A stretch of 25,069 bases of DNA from Ophiothrix spiculata (lineage: Eukaryota; Echinodermata; Ophiuroidea; Amphilepidida; Ophiotrichidae), in NCBI GenBank assembly GCA_000969725.1, contig JXSR01S073018.1, one strand, 5' to 3'. A program made the translations under genes and the position numbers. Each line of letters opens with the position of its first letter. Within the stretch, counting starts at the first letter, position 1. The notes under the pieces were generated by a model. The model was given only the letters and a program-made list of their open reading frames with translations. It was not told the origin of the DNA and did not search any database. Positions 1 to 10,751 of the stretch are shown piece by piece.

Positions 1-240
1 TGGTTGGTGTGCCAAAAATTATCATAAAAACGTTCATTTAATTCACTTACAGGCGTGTCAAAATCATGGGTAAGAACTTATGATGCGGAGTTTATATACA
101 TGGATGTACATTCCGAGCTCTCGTGTAGTTTGCCCCATTGATGCTGATGATTCGACATAGTGGAGCGATCGTGGATGATCCGATAATGGCGCGAGCGCTG
201 AAGATCAAATAGCGGAGTGAGGCAATTTACTTTCACTTAA

Positions 241-1147
241 ATAAGGTATTCCGAAAAAGAAACTGGTACACTTTGGATTGGTTCTTTATCACTTAAATTA
301 TACAGTTATCAGCCCAGGTTAATTACATATAATGTAAATGGATATGCTTCCTGTGATATGGGTATAAAATGTCTTCCAAATTCCAAGAATATCCCGCTTA
401 TCGGGCGAAGTAAAGATTTTTGGTAAGGCAACTAAATTTATAACCAATTTTGAAGGCTACAGTGAAACATCTCCAGCGGAAAACGTAGCACATAATACCC
501 CAAGCTAGCCCGTACCAATTACTGCTTTACTCCCTCTCAGTCATGGACGAGCGGGTCTTTCAAACTTAAAAGTATACACATGGAAGAAGAATATGAATGG
601 ATGAGAGCCGAATTAAGATGTTCAAGAAAGGTGTTGGAATGTGTTAAAAGATGTTAAGATTGTAATTTTAAGTACCAGTGCAATATTTTCATTTGAAATT
701 ATGTGAAGCAACAACTTGGTTATTTTTTATGTTTATCCAGTGCAATTGATTTTTGACGTTTAGTCATCTTGAGTTGATAAAGTTTATTTATTAAAGAGTT
801 TTATCCGAGTTTTATCTGAATCATCTTATCTCGCTCAATTTAATTGATTATTATTGTCTGTTCAATTTGGGATTCCCAATCAGCGAGCTAAGCGTTATAC
901 GGCATAAAATATTGATGCAGCTTGTAATCGATACATCCTGCGGTAGTTACGGGGTATTGAGCAATGGTATGCGCAGCATTGTTATCGCGTTGTGTTCAAA
1001 ATTGGTAACTTACCAAAAATTCTATACTTCGCTCGCTAAGCGGGATATTTTCGGATTTTGAAAGACTTTTTGTACCCATATCACAGGAAACATATCCATT
1101 TACATTATGTACTTTTTCGGAATACTTTATGTTAATGGCTGATTATG
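241..1147. mobile_element. Foldback (inverted-repeat) element, non-coding
   Basis: The segment at about 326-458 reappears as its reverse complement at about 994-1113 with few mismatches: both arms share TAATGTAAATGGATATG, CCTGTGATATGGGTA, AATATCCCGCTTA and ATTTTTGGTAAG. A further matching box, AGTATTCCGAAAAAG on one side and GGTATTCCGAAAAAG on the other, lies at about 245 and 1113-1128, so the arms are rearranged rather than simple. The roughly 530 bp between the arms holds no convincing ORF. This is the structure of a non-autonomous foldback or long-TIR DNA transposon. No target duplication could be fixed, so the outer limits are approximate and the superfamily is unknown. Confidence 0.6.
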
Positions 1148-1184
1148 AACATGATGAAATTTAATCCTTTCATCATGTTCATAA
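1143..1184. repeat. Perfect 17-bp-arm hairpin
   Basis: TTATGAACATGATGAAA at 1143-1159 is followed after an 8-base spacer by its exact reverse complement at 1168-1184. It sits between the right arm of the foldback element and the A-rich 3' tail of the minus-strand LINE. It could be a remnant of either element or part of the original insertion site. No function can be read from it. Confidence 0.6.
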
Positions 1185-1760
1185 AATATTTATTTATTTT
1201 TTATTTTTATTTCAGACATATTTAAAGAGGGTAGCCAAGAAGCACTGCTTTCCACAAGGGCCCTCTATACATAAAAATTATACAATATACAAATATAAAA
1301 TTAAAAAATACTTAAATTACTATACACATTACACAAAAATATTAAAAGATAAAGTTACATCAAAAATAGATATTTGAGAATACACAAGATAAGAAATACC
1401 AAATATGTGAGCACACTATTTTAGAAGTTTGCACACACACAAAAAAAAATTAAAAATTTGAGCACCTGACAAAAATAAAGTGGGAAAAAAAAGAGAAGCT
1501 TTCACCCACCATAATGAAACATTCACGCATACCAAATAACAAACATACAGCTGACATGCTCGCTACCTCTCTAGAACCAAACTCATATATAGAATCTACT
1601 CACCTCATACTCTCAGAAACACACTAGCTAACAAGCACACGTACCAAACCTGCTTCTACCACACATGATTCTTTATCCCTCACGAAAACCAAAAAAAAAA
1701 AAAATGTCAATTCAAAATGCTCACGTTCCTGAATCAAGGATGAATGCCTTAAGATTCTTT

Positions 1761-3977
1761 TTAAAAATTTGCAGGCTTTGTGGACTGTTTAATATTTTGT
1801 GGAAGATGGTTCCACAGTCCTGCCCCGTGTTTCCTGAAAGTGCGCCTGTCCCAGTCTGTTTTGCTGCGTTGAATGTAGATGTTGTCAGAACGCATGGAGC
1901 GTGTACCATAACTGTGGGTTTTCATGCCATTGCGGATGTTTTGTGCCAGGTAATTCGGAGCAAGTCTATGGACACATCTGTAAATAAGACATAAAGTAAA
2001 ATAATTAGAACGTTGTGTAACTGACATCCAATTCAATTCTTCATATATGTCGCTTACATGCTTGTCCCTTATTTTACATCTTAATGTTAGTCTTGCAACA
2101 TGATTTTGGAGAATATGAATTTTTTTCACATGTTTATCAGCAGCACTGGACCATATAGGACAGCAGTAGTCTATATGAGGTAAAACAATGGCATTATACA
2201 ATGTGTTCATGGTCTCCTGATCAATATACTGCCTGGTGCGTTTTAAGATCCCAAGTCTTTGAGAGATTTTGGCAGCGGTTTTATCAATGTGGTATTTCCA
2301 TTTCAAATGTGGATCAAAATATAGGCCAAGGTACTTGAAAACTTGGACCTGTTCTAAGGCGACATGATTGAGAGAAATATTGAGAATAGTGTCTTTTAAC
2401 TTGTGAGTGGAACCAAATAGCATGACCTTTGTTTTTGAGGCATTAACCGTAAGTTTGTTATCATTCATCCAATTTGCTACACTTGAAAGCTCCTTATTAA
2501 GTATCATTTCAATGTCGGCCACAGTCTTAGAACCATACATAATTCCTGTATCATCAGCGTACAAGACAGTTTTGGCTTTAGAAACAACATTGGGCAGGCC
2601 ATTAATAAAGGAGATAAATAAGAGCGGACCCAGGATTGAACCCTGGGGGACGCTAACAGTAATTTGCTTGAAATCTGATTTCACACTATTAAGAATTGTG
2701 CATTGCTGCCTATTAGTTAAGTAGTCAGAAAACCAACCCAACGCTCCACCCCTAATCCCCAGATTCACCAACTTTGACAGCAAAACATTATAGTCAACAG
2801 TGTCAAATGCTTTTTTTAAGTCTAAGAATATGGCACCTGTAAGCTCTCCACGATCCATATTCTCAAGAATAAAGTCAGTGACATCAAGAGCAGCAGTAAG
2901 GGTAGAGTGCTGGGGTCGAAAACCAGATTGAGTATGTGAGAGGAGATTATTTTCATGAAAATGATTATACAACTGTTTATGAATTGCCCTTTCAAGTATT
3001 TTGGAGACAACTGGTAGGACTGAGATTGGTCTGTAGTTGCCACATTCTGTGAGGGCACCAGCTTTGTAAATGGGAGAAACAACAGCACATTTCCACTCTG
3101 TTGGAATTGTGGAGATGGAAATTGTCAGATTCATAATATGAGTCAGAGGCTTAGCTATTTGGGCAGCTCCTGCTCTCAACAATTTAGAATTAAGACCATC
3201 AATACCTGTTGCTTTACCAATGCTGAGGGTTGAGAGTTGTTTAAAAACAAAATCATCATCAATTTTATCAAACTGTAGTGGTATACCTGCAAAAACATCA
3301 ACATCAGCACCTGGATTAGGGCTAGGATTGAAATCTAAAGCTAACTTTTGCCCTATTTCAACAAAATAATTGTTGAAAGCATTAGCAACTTCTTCAGGTT
3401 CTGTGATTGACTTACCATCCACAATTACCTCGCTAGTGCACTGGTGAGATTTTGACGGCAAGAGGGTTTTGGTAGTTTTCCAAAGCTGCTTACCATTATG
3501 TTTGCAATCCTGAATAGTGCTGGTATAGTAACTCTTCTTTACTTGTCTAACAGTATTATTTGTTTGATTTTTCACATGACGGTAAGTTTCCCAATCCATG
3601 GCACTCCCAGATTTTTGAGCCTTACCTTTGTAATAATCACGGTCTTTACATAAGGATAATAACTCATCATTAAACCAAGGAGGCTGGTTACCTTTAACTC
3701 GGACTTGGAGCAAGGGTGCATGCTTGTCAGAGATTGCAATAAATTTTTCTTTGAAAATTGTCCAGGCTGTTTCAGGATTCTCTGTCTGAAAAATAACACC
3801 CCAATCAATGTTATTAAGGTCATTTTGAAAATCTTTAACACTGAATTTACGGTACGTTCTAGTTACAACTATTCTAGGCTTAACTTTTACAGGATGTGAT
3901 TTATATGCCATAAAGACAAGGTTGTGATCACTGAATCCAACAAGGTATATTACCGGTTGTAAACACTTTATTGGCAT
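1761..3977 (-). pseudogene. LINE reverse transcriptase (ORF2, decayed)
   Basis: An open frame of 738 codons makes RNA-dependent DNA polymerase for LINE retrotransposition. Visible landmarks: NYRPISVLPVVSKILERAI (about residues 314-332), SGFRPQHST (351-359), FLDLKKAFDTVD with the first catalytic Asp at about 386, VPQGSILGPLL (443-453) and the catalytic YADDT (473-477). These are followed by the usual KYLGLYFDPHLKW and C-terminal LWNHLPQNI motifs. The apparent ATG at 3977 is not the true start. The endonuclease continues upstream in another frame, where an extra T near 3955 breaks the link just before SDHNLV. At the other end a one-base shift near 1765 ends this frame early, while the natural tail (FKKNLKAFILDSGT) continues in the next frame to about 1721. 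The protein is therefore not made whole from this copy, although all RT catalytic residues are kept. Confidence 0.88.
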
Positions 3978-4400
3978 TTGACACCAAAATTAAATCAATG
4001 CAAGTTGCACTTTTTTCTATAATTCTAGTTGGAGAGTCAATAAGGTTAAAGAGTTGAAATTTTCTGCATATGTGAGTTATTGGTTTAGCAGTCTCCAATG
4101 ACCACAAGATCACTTTTCCCTATTGAGTCAGTAACATGTGTTAAGTGTTCATGGAGGACATCAAGAAAAGCAACTTTTTCATCCGGCGGCCGGTAGATGG
4201 TTCCAATAACAACTTATCTGCTACTTTTTAACATGATTTCGACCCAGATTGATTCCACAGATTTTGTAGTAAGGTGATGCCTTGGGGTAAATGACAGTCT
4301 ATCTGCCACATAAATAGCCACTCCACCACCACGGCGATTTCGATCATGACGTGTAATTGAGTAGCCATTAATTGTTAATTCACCGTTAATTAATATCGAA
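3928..4400 (-). pseudogene. LINE endonuclease domain remnant
   Basis: Minus-strand translation gives INGYSITRHDRNRRGGGVAI (about 4370-4300), then ESIWVEI, IGTIYRPPDEKVAFLD, LVVIGD and, in a second frame, FQLFNLIDSPTRIIEKSATC followed by IDLILVSN. These are the middle and late motifs of the LINE exonuclease/endonuclease/phosphatase fold, in the right order: RRGGGVAIYV, TIYRPP, GD(FN), the PTR..E..S.IDLI box, then SDH. Breaks: an in-frame TAA between VEIMLKSSR and VVIGTIYRPP (near 4215), a small deletion with a frame change just after GD (near 4090), and the extra base before SDHNL. The N-terminal motifs expected before the R-R-G-G-G-V segment are missing, so this marks the 5' truncation point. 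Confidence 0.85.
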
Positions 4401-4548
4401 CAGAAAATGCATAGATTTGATTTGTAAAAGTTTCCTTGTACGATACCAAGGGGAAAAATTAATACTTTCGTTTGGGCTACTACTTTGAAAAGTACTAAAT
4501 GAGAGCGTTAGCATTTGTCCCTCCTATATAGTGACGAAAGTGTTTTCT

Positions 4549-4685
4549 GCGCTCGGACGCGGAAGCTCCGTTACTGGAGTTTCTGCGTCCGAGCGCGGTA
4601 ATTTTTTTCTCCCCAGATAGTGACGAATGTGTTTTCTGCGCTCGGGCGTGGAAGCTCCGGTAGTGGAGTTTCTGCGTTCGAGCAC
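4549..4685. repeat. Two tandem copies of a 48-bp palindrome (89-bp period)
   Basis: At 4549-4596 the arms GCGCTCGGACGC and GCGTCCGAGCGC pair perfectly, around an inner AGCTCC...GGAGTT stem. A second, slightly diverged palindrome lies 89 bp later at 4638-4685. Each is preceded by the shared box TAGTGACGAAAGTGTTTTCT or close variants, and followed by CGGTA plus a T-rich run. These stretches are much richer in GC than their surroundings. A related, damaged copy is at about 7369-7490. They look like terminal or subterminal parts of a repeat family. An apparent 72-codon reading frame on the minus strand here is an artefact of the repeat. Confidence 0.75.
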
Positions 4686-4701
4686 GGTACTTTTTTCCTC
4701 C

Positions 4702-5215
4702 TATAGGTACCATATCGGTAAATAAATTGTGTAGCGTCGTCTGCTAGGTTGAGAATGCCTGTTTGCAGGCAGAACGTGACCCTTGTTACCTAAAATTAAT
4801 TCCAGAATATGTTAGAAAATAGTGTTTTTCACAAAATTTTGAAGTTAATCCTGCTAATTGGACTGTTATTAAATCATACATGATAAAATGATTTTGTTTG
4901 TACCATTTTTGAAGAAATTTTATGATCTTTGGAGAACATGGTATGTCTAGTGAGTTGCACTATTTTCCCAATGGGCATGGGCGCACTCATAAATTATGAG
5001 TTATGACGCGTAACTTTGATGCGCCGTATCTCGAAAACTTTGCCTTGACCATATATTTTTTTTCCAATTTGTAGAAGAGATATGTCCATTATCTTTCAAT
5101 TGAGACCATGCACATGGTAACCAGTCGCTACTAAGTCGAGAAAATGACGTTTAAAGACAGGGCATTTTGCATGTAAAGTCAATGGGGACGTATTTACCGG
5201 TGTGTTTCCTACATA
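4702..5215. mobile_element. 510-bp repeat copy A with inverted termini
   Basis: This segment is nearly identical to 6872-7368, apart from small indels. Its two ends are imperfect inverted repeats: the left TAGGTACCATATCGGTAAATA matches the reverse complement of the right end (TATTTACCGGTGTGTTTCCTA) in most positions. That suggests a non-autonomous TIR DNA element. There is no coding potential. It directly follows the two GC-rich palindromes. The right edge ends at CCTACATA, the same place where copy B ends. Class and target duplication are not established. Confidence 0.65.
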
Positions 5216-6378
5216 AATCGACATGCCCATCCCTAAAACCTTCACGTAAACAAATCATTTCTACCGTAATGGTTTCAACTCTGACAATCAAGCAAATGCT
5301 TACAAAATAGCCCTGTAGGGAGTGATTTTACACATTCTGCTATGTGATTGTGAGTATATTTGAAGATTACATGCATTTTGAATGGGCGCTCTGTCTGAAA
5401 TTGGTAGCAGGTTACAGTAGGGTAGAGTGCAAAATATTTATCGCCGCTATTGAAATTATGTACAGCATCCACCAGGCATACAGGTCTCATAATTATTGCA
5501 ATTAGATTAATTCTGGTATCACAATTTTTGGGAATAACAGCTCCTCTAGTCTGACAGAGCAAGTGGTCAAATGGCCCAGCTGTTCAGTCTGAAAGAAGAT
5601 ATTGCATATTTAATTCATGATTGTTTGAAATAGCCCAATTGCCTTCAGGCTGAGAGTTAGTGTCATAAAAAACGATGGCCAACCCTGGTTTTGATATTCA
5701 AGTGCACACAAAAATGAGTTTTGTGTTGGAAAAATAGCTGCCATTAATTTTTTGTTTATTTTATAAACTGAGTGCACCAATGATGCATTTACCTGCTACA
5801 CCTTGGGAATCCTTGAGGAACCCCTGGAAAATCATGCAGCCAACCTTGTCACAAATTTTATGAATTATGTTCATTTTTTTTCATTCAATTTGAACTGGCT
5901 CATAAGTGAATCTAGCACTACTTCATCATAGATAGTAGCAAAAGTTGTCGGATATTATTTTTGTGGCACGGAAACTTCTGGCTTAGAATCTGTCGCAATT
6001 AAAGACAGCTATTTTTTGAATCAAAATCACTAAAGTGCATGGTTGCAATGACACTGGCATTTTACACATGCCCTGTATAAGGTAAACCAAAGCAGAACTC
6101 TCAGTTCAAACTTGGCCCATATTGACAATTCATCTGGTCATGACATACCCCCCCCCCCTCCCCAGCCAGGCACTTTGATTTTGAGCATTTAGATCAAATT
6201 ACACTTGTTTGTATTATTATTTCAATTCTAGATTGGAATTGCATATCTGAAACATGGAACTGACAGACTGAATTCACAAATTATTAGGCAAATATAATCT
6301 CAATTGAATAAATAGACTTCAATGACAAAAATGAGCTATCTACAGTAGAAAGCGAAAATGGGAACACTGCTTGCTGCA
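5216..6378. other. Intergenic stretch, nothing assigned
   Basis: No ORF with recognisable protein features, RNA gene or clear repeat structure is visible here. It contains a pyrimidine run with 10 consecutive C around 6149-6158 and several T-rich tracts. A 12-base string TTGCCTTCAGGC near 5640 recurs at about 6867 at the left edge of repeat copy B. That is too short to define an element. Confidence 0.5.
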
Positions 6379-6755
6379 CAGCGGCGTAACGAGGGTGTCT
6401 GGCGCCGGGGGCAAGAATTGAAACTGGCGCCCCCTACCTTGAAAAGGTACGCCACCCGAAAAAAAATTCCAACAGCTTTGAAAAACTCCTCTTTTTGGCT
6501 AAAATGGGTAATTTCTGCTAACATTTGCCTAAATTTTTCCCTGCGTTATTTGCGGTTATATTTACTAATTTAAGCTAAAAAGTACCGAAATCTTAAGGGC
6601 TCGCGCGCGAAGCGTGCAAAAAATTTAGGCAAACATTTGCTAATTTCAGCAGTATGTCCCCTGTTGTACGTCCAATTATAGGGGCGATTCGGCGCCCCCC
6701 TAGAGGTGGCGCCCGGGGCAACTTGCCCCCTTTGCCCCCCCTAGCTACACCGATG
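6379..6755. mobile_element. hAT-like MITE, non-coding
   Basis: The left end CAGCGGCGTAAC and the reverse complement of the right end (CATCGGTGTAGCTA) form imperfect terminal inverted repeats. A further internal inverted repeat, TTTGCCTAAATTTTT, lies at 6534-6548 and 6619-6633. C/G-rich subterminal blocks (GGCGCCGGGGGCA and GGCGCCCGGGGCA) are also seen. Termini starting CAG with 8-bp duplications are typical of hAT elements; here the flanks TTGCTGCA and TGCTTGCA are only partly alike, so the target duplication is weak. A related type of end occurs in the element at 10783. The small ORFs over it are by-products of the palindromic sequence. Confidence 0.6.
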
Positions 6756-6871
6756 TGCTTGCATCACCTGTATTTAATTTCAAATTGATACATTTTGATT
6801 AAAATGGCTCCCACTTATTCAGTAATACTCAATATTATGAAAAATAATCTTTTTTGAAAATACGTTTTGCC

Positions 6872-7368
6872 TTCAGGCACCACATCGGTAAATAAATTGT
6901 GCGTCTGCTAGGTTGAGAATGCCTGTTTGCAGGCAGAACGTGACCCTTGTTGCCTAAAATTAATTCAAGAATATGTAAGACCATAGTGTTTTTTACAAAA
7001 TTTTGAAGTTAATCATGCTAATTGGACTGTTATTGAATCATACATGATAAAATGATTTTGTTTATACCATTTTTAAAGAAATGTATGATTTTTGGAGAAC
7101 ATGGTGTGTCTAGTGAGTTGCACTATTTTCCCAATGGGCATGGGCGCACTCATAATGACGCGTAACTTTGATGCGCCGTATCTCGAAAACTTTGCCTTGA
7201 CCATATATTTTTTTCCAATTTGTAGAAGAGATATGTCCATTATCTTTTTAAATTGAGACCATGCACATGGTAACCAGTCGCTATTAAGTCGAGAAAATGA
7301 CGTTTAAAGACAGGGCATTTTGCATGTAAAGTCAATGGGGACGTATTTACCGGTGTGTTTCCTACATA
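6872..7368. mobile_element. ~495-bp repeat copy B, direct repeat of 4702-5215
   Basis: This is the second copy of the same element, in the same orientation and about 2.17 kb downstream. Differences include a missing TAGCG-type 5-base piece near the start, a missing AATTATGAGTT-type piece in the middle and single-base changes. Its ends are CAGGCACCACATCGGTAAATA on the left and TATTTACCGGTGTGTTTCC on the right. Unlike copy A, it is followed rather than preceded by the GACGAAAGTGTTT palindrome-type unit. The similarity suggests both copies inserted, or were duplicated, fairly recently. Confidence 0.7.
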
Positions 7369-7490
7369 GAGACGAAAGTGTTTCCTGCGCGAAAGCTCCG
7401 TTAGTGGAGTTTCTGCATCCGAGCGCGGTAAATCCACAAACGGAGCTTCCGCGGAGGGGCGCGGAAGCTCCACTACTGAAACACGTACAT
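7369..7490. repeat. Degenerate GC-rich palindrome unit
   Basis: After the shared CCTACATA junction, GACGAAAGTGTTTCCTGCGC and CTCCGTTAGTGGAGTTTCTG follow, matching the tandem units at 4530-4700 but with part of the first arm lost. A further inverted CGGAGCTTCCGC / GCGGAAGCTCCAC pair ends at about 7475. It probably belongs to the same repeat family as the 4549-4685 palindromes. Confidence 0.6.
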
Positions 7491-7494
7491 ACAT

Positions 7495-8454
7495 GATATA
7501 GTTTGACGAAGATTGCCTTTTTTCACCTTAGGGTATTTCTACAACTGGTTTTAACAATGTTCAAAGATCAAAACTTCCATGACAGGTTTCGTATGTTGTG
7601 AAAACGTTGATGAAAAACAATAATGATTTGTTTTTAATGCATAACACCACAATTTCACAGCTTAACAGTAATAAATTAACCAAAGTCTATTGCAGGTTAA
7701 TTATTGAGATAATGCATGTTTGATCACACTGTACACTAGAAATGCGGCAAAATGGTCACAGTAAGCACAAACTTGGGTGTTACTTGTATCTCAAGTATTG
7801 ACTTACTTCTAACTATTGCTCTGACATATAAAAAATCACCAAATATCTTATGCAGGCATTCATTCCTTTTGAAATGTATATGATTTTAACCACCCTGTAT
7901 ATTCAATCGTGTGAATATTTAGTTCTAACTTCTTATTTAGAGCCTATGTTTTATCATTAATAATCCATATCTGCTTTGTTTAATGTTGGTAAGTGTTTAG
8001 AATAAAAGAGGTGTATAAAGAAAGTAAAATCAACAAACATTTTTCAGTTTACACCCTGTATAATTTTCACACACCCTGTATAGTGTCAGTATTATTTGTA
8101 TATTTGGTATCTTTGAATATGAGCTTTGAAAAAATATATACTTTTACGGTCTTAAAATGCACATATTTAATCCTGTATTGAGAAATATTCAAATGTGTGA
8201 TGCTTTCTTATTTAGTGGTATGTTACACTTTTTATGATCAATTCATGACTTATGAATAACACGAGCCCGGCCCATTTGGGCGGAATGTCCTTACTTTAAG
8301 ATATCCTATAGTTCCATGAGGCGGAGCTCATGCTCTTCATTGCCATTTCAATGCACTTGTTATTTCCTGTGTGTGCGTTACGTTGGGGCCGGAGAAGGCG
8401 TGCTTTCAATGCTTCATATTCTTCTTGTTTTTGTGATATAGCCAAATAAAATTC
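7495..8454. other. AT-rich intergenic stretch, no gene seen
   Basis: No coding region was recognised. The string CACCCTGTAT occurs at about 7890, 8053 and 8082, the last two about 28 bp apart in a short direct repeat with TTTTCACACACC between them. This may be a remnant of a dispersed repeat. Confidence 0.5.
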
Positions 8455-8791
8455 ATAGTTTGTCTCAAAGCTCCCGCATATTTTTATTATGTGGGTTAGT
8501 TTCCCTCAAAATCAGAAAAAAGAATTGTTTAACCTTTTTAAATTTTTTTCCACCAAAACTGTGAAAAAACAAATAACAACAATGGTTAATTTAATTTATT
8601 TGGTCTTTATTCTGTTTTTGAGTTCTAAAAAGGCCTTCATGTAAATATTTGAGGGGGGAACATATGGAATTCTTGTATAATAGCACTCAAAACTTCTGTC
8701 ACACAAGAAAAAAATCCGATAAAAAAAATCAAACAAAAAATCGCACGTCGCATTAGTTTTTCAAGAGTAGGAGAGCTTTGAGACAAACTAT
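8455..8791. mobile_element. MITE with 19-bp perfect terminal inverted repeats
   Basis: ATAGTTTGTCTCAAAGCTC at 8455-8473 is exactly reverse-complemented at 8773-8791. The 299 bp between are A/T-rich and have no ORF. The structure fits a non-autonomous DNA transposon. No target-site duplication is obvious next to the ends (AAATAAAATTC on the left, TATTTAAAT on the right), so the superfamily is open. It lies immediately upstream of the truncated 5' end of the CR1/L2 LINE. Confidence 0.6.
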
Positions 8792-8874
8792 TATTTAAAT
8801 TATGCCTAACCTGGCTCAGTTGGACTGATATTACAGTCTGAATTCTTGGCGCGTTTTTCCCGGCTTTTATTTTA

Positions 8875-10573
8875 TCTTTATTTTAACCAGAAAGTTGCCA
8901 TGATTAGAAATAATCTTGACTTGCCATCTGATCCAAAATGTGACAGCACAACACCAATTGAGTATTGTAAAGGTCGTGCTTTAGAGGTCATGTCTGATTT
9001 TTCTGAGGTTAGTGCTGATGATGTGTGTAAACTAGTTCAATCGATACCATCAAAATCTTGCCAACTTGATACTGTGCCCATGAGTGTTTTCAAAGATAAC
9101 ATTGAGTGTGTAGTTAAACCATTAACTGAAATAATAAACAATTCTCTTAGCAGTAGCACTGTACCTAGAAAGCTCTGTGAAGCTGTTGTGAAACCTATTC
9201 TTAAGAAGCAGACATTGGACAAAGAGGTTTTAAAGAACTATCGGCCTGTGTCAAATATCAATTACATCTTCAAAATACTTGAGGAAATCGTCTGCTGTCA
9301 AATTAAAAAACATCTTGATAGCAACCGTCTTTTGGAACCCTGTCAATCAGCATATAGGGCACTTCATAGTACCGAGACGGCCATCCTTCGTGTTAAGACT
9401 GATATCATGAATGCCACGGATAATAGACAATCTGTTGCGGTCGTACTATTGGATCTATCGGCCGCGTTTGACACGGTCGACCACCGTATTTTGTTAAATC
9501 GGCTTCGTGATACCTACAGCATAGATGGTAACGTTCTCAAATGGATTTTTTCTTACCTCAGTGACCGCTCATTTCGTGTTTGCATTAACAATTCATCTTC
9601 GTCCCGTCAACCTCTGAGATATGGGATTCCTCAGGGATCTGTGGTTGGTCCTTTGTTCTTTGTTCTATATACATGTTGCATTGGTACAATCATCCGCAAA
9701 TACAATATTCACCACCATATGTACGCGGATGACGTCCAGCTTTATCTGCCATTCGATCCCAAAGAAAAAGATGGTGCTCAGAATGCAACTGAACTGTTAT
9801 CTAAATGTGTCGCTTAAATTAGTGAATGGATGAAAATCAACAAACTGAAACTGAATGACGAAAAAACAGAGTTTTTTATTGCTTTATCTGTGTTTAACTC
9901 TAAGTTTGTGAAAAATATGACAATTAACATTGGAAACAGTGTTATCTCGCAGTCTCAGACCATCAGAAATCTTGGTTTGATATTCGACAGTTGTATAAAT
10001 ATGTCCGATCATGTGAAATCAATTATCAAAACCACCAATTTCAACCTCCGCAACATATACAAAATTCTTCGATTCATCACCTTTGAAAGTTGCCACCACC
10101 TTGCACGTTCTCTGATTTTATCTTGTATAGACTATGCCAACTCTGCACTCTACGGTTTATCTGCCAAGGATCAGAAGAAGCTTCAAATTATCCAAAACAG
10201 AGCTGCCAAAGTCATTTTCAGATTAGGTAGGAGGCATCCATCATCACCACTTCTCAAAGAACTTCATTGGCTCCCTGTAGGATCGCGCATAGCGTTCAAA
10301 CTCTTGCTTCTCATATTCAAAAGTTTTCATGGACATTTGCCATCATACCTGTGTGATCTTCTCACTTGTTATACTCCCAGATTTGAAGGTCTTCGATCTG
10401 GGGCTGATGGATTTTTACTTGTTGTTCCGCGGACACATTAGATAACATATGGTGACAAGAGCTTCAGTGCTGCTGCTCCTCGTCTATAGAACTCTTTGCC
10501 ACTCAATATCCGCCAATGCAACTCAATCACAGCTTTCAAAAAAGCCTTGAAGACTTATCTTTTCCCATCGTAA
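8875..10573 (+). pseudogene. CR1/L2 reverse transcriptase, three in-frame stops
   Basis: Recognisable landmarks in order: FNQKVAMIRNNL, NYRPVSNINYIFKILEEIV, SAYRALHSTETAILRVK, VVLLDLSAAFDTVDHRILL (catalytic Asp), GIPQGSVVGPLFF and the catalytic MYADDVQLYLPF (about 9719-9754). After a TAA at about 9815 the same frame continues with ISEWMKINKLKLNDEKTEFF, then NLGLIFDS, IQNRAAKVIFRL, LHWLPVGSRIAFKLLLLIFK and VPRTH. A TAG follows at 10439-10441, then YGDKSFSAAAPRL, a TAG where the family has Trp (TGG to TAG), and NSLP...FKKALKTYLFPS ending at a TAA near 10572. All three stops sit in one uninterrupted frame. An apparent start at 8846 is a TTG and has no biological meaning. LINE reverse transcriptases copy element RNA at nicked chromosomal DNA; this copy is dead. 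Confidence 0.9.
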
Positions 10574-10751
10574 TTTTTTTTTCTCCATATCTCATTCAGA
10601 TGGCACTATTCTCTGGCACTTTCATTTTGTGTATTTTTATGAAATTGGTGTATTTTTAAGAGTTGTAAATTTAAGTTGTAGTTGTAAGTATTTTTATTCA
10701 TTGTTGTGCAGCGCTTTGACCTTATTGATAAGGCGCTCAATAAATGCCTGT

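Larger units (their letters stand above)
1185..4400 (-). mobile_element. 5'-truncated LINE, Jockey/CR1 superclade
   Basis: Read on the minus strand, this holds the C-terminal part of an apurinic-like endonuclease (about 4400-3930), a complete reverse transcriptase and C-terminal region (3977-1761), a roughly 500-bp 3' UTR and an A-rich tail of AAATA-type repeats near 1185-1205. The 3' UTR contains a GGGCCCT...GCAGTGC stretch. The 5' part (any ORF1 and the start of the endonuclease) is absent, as expected from incomplete target-primed reverse transcription. The translation is of the Jockey/CR1 group (FLDLKKAFDTVD, VPQGSILGPLL, YADDT), but the exact clade is not certain. It has only a handful of breaks, so it is old but not ancient. 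The 5' boundary is uncertain (about 4390-4450), and no target duplication was identified. Confidence 0.9.

Noticed and set aside
4495-4713. 72-codon minus-strand ORF rich in Arg
   Set aside because: It is a by-product of the GC-rich palindromes and ends where they end.
4702-7368. Two ~500-bp direct repeats 2.2 kb apart as a pair of LTRs
   Set aside because: The ends are not TG...CA, each copy has its own inverted termini, and no retroelement coding sequence, primer-binding site or matching flanks lie between. They read better as two copies of a TIR element.
8808-8822. A-box-like TGGCTCAGTTGG as a tRNA or SINE start
   Set aside because: No B box occurs at tRNA spacing and nothing folds as a tRNA.
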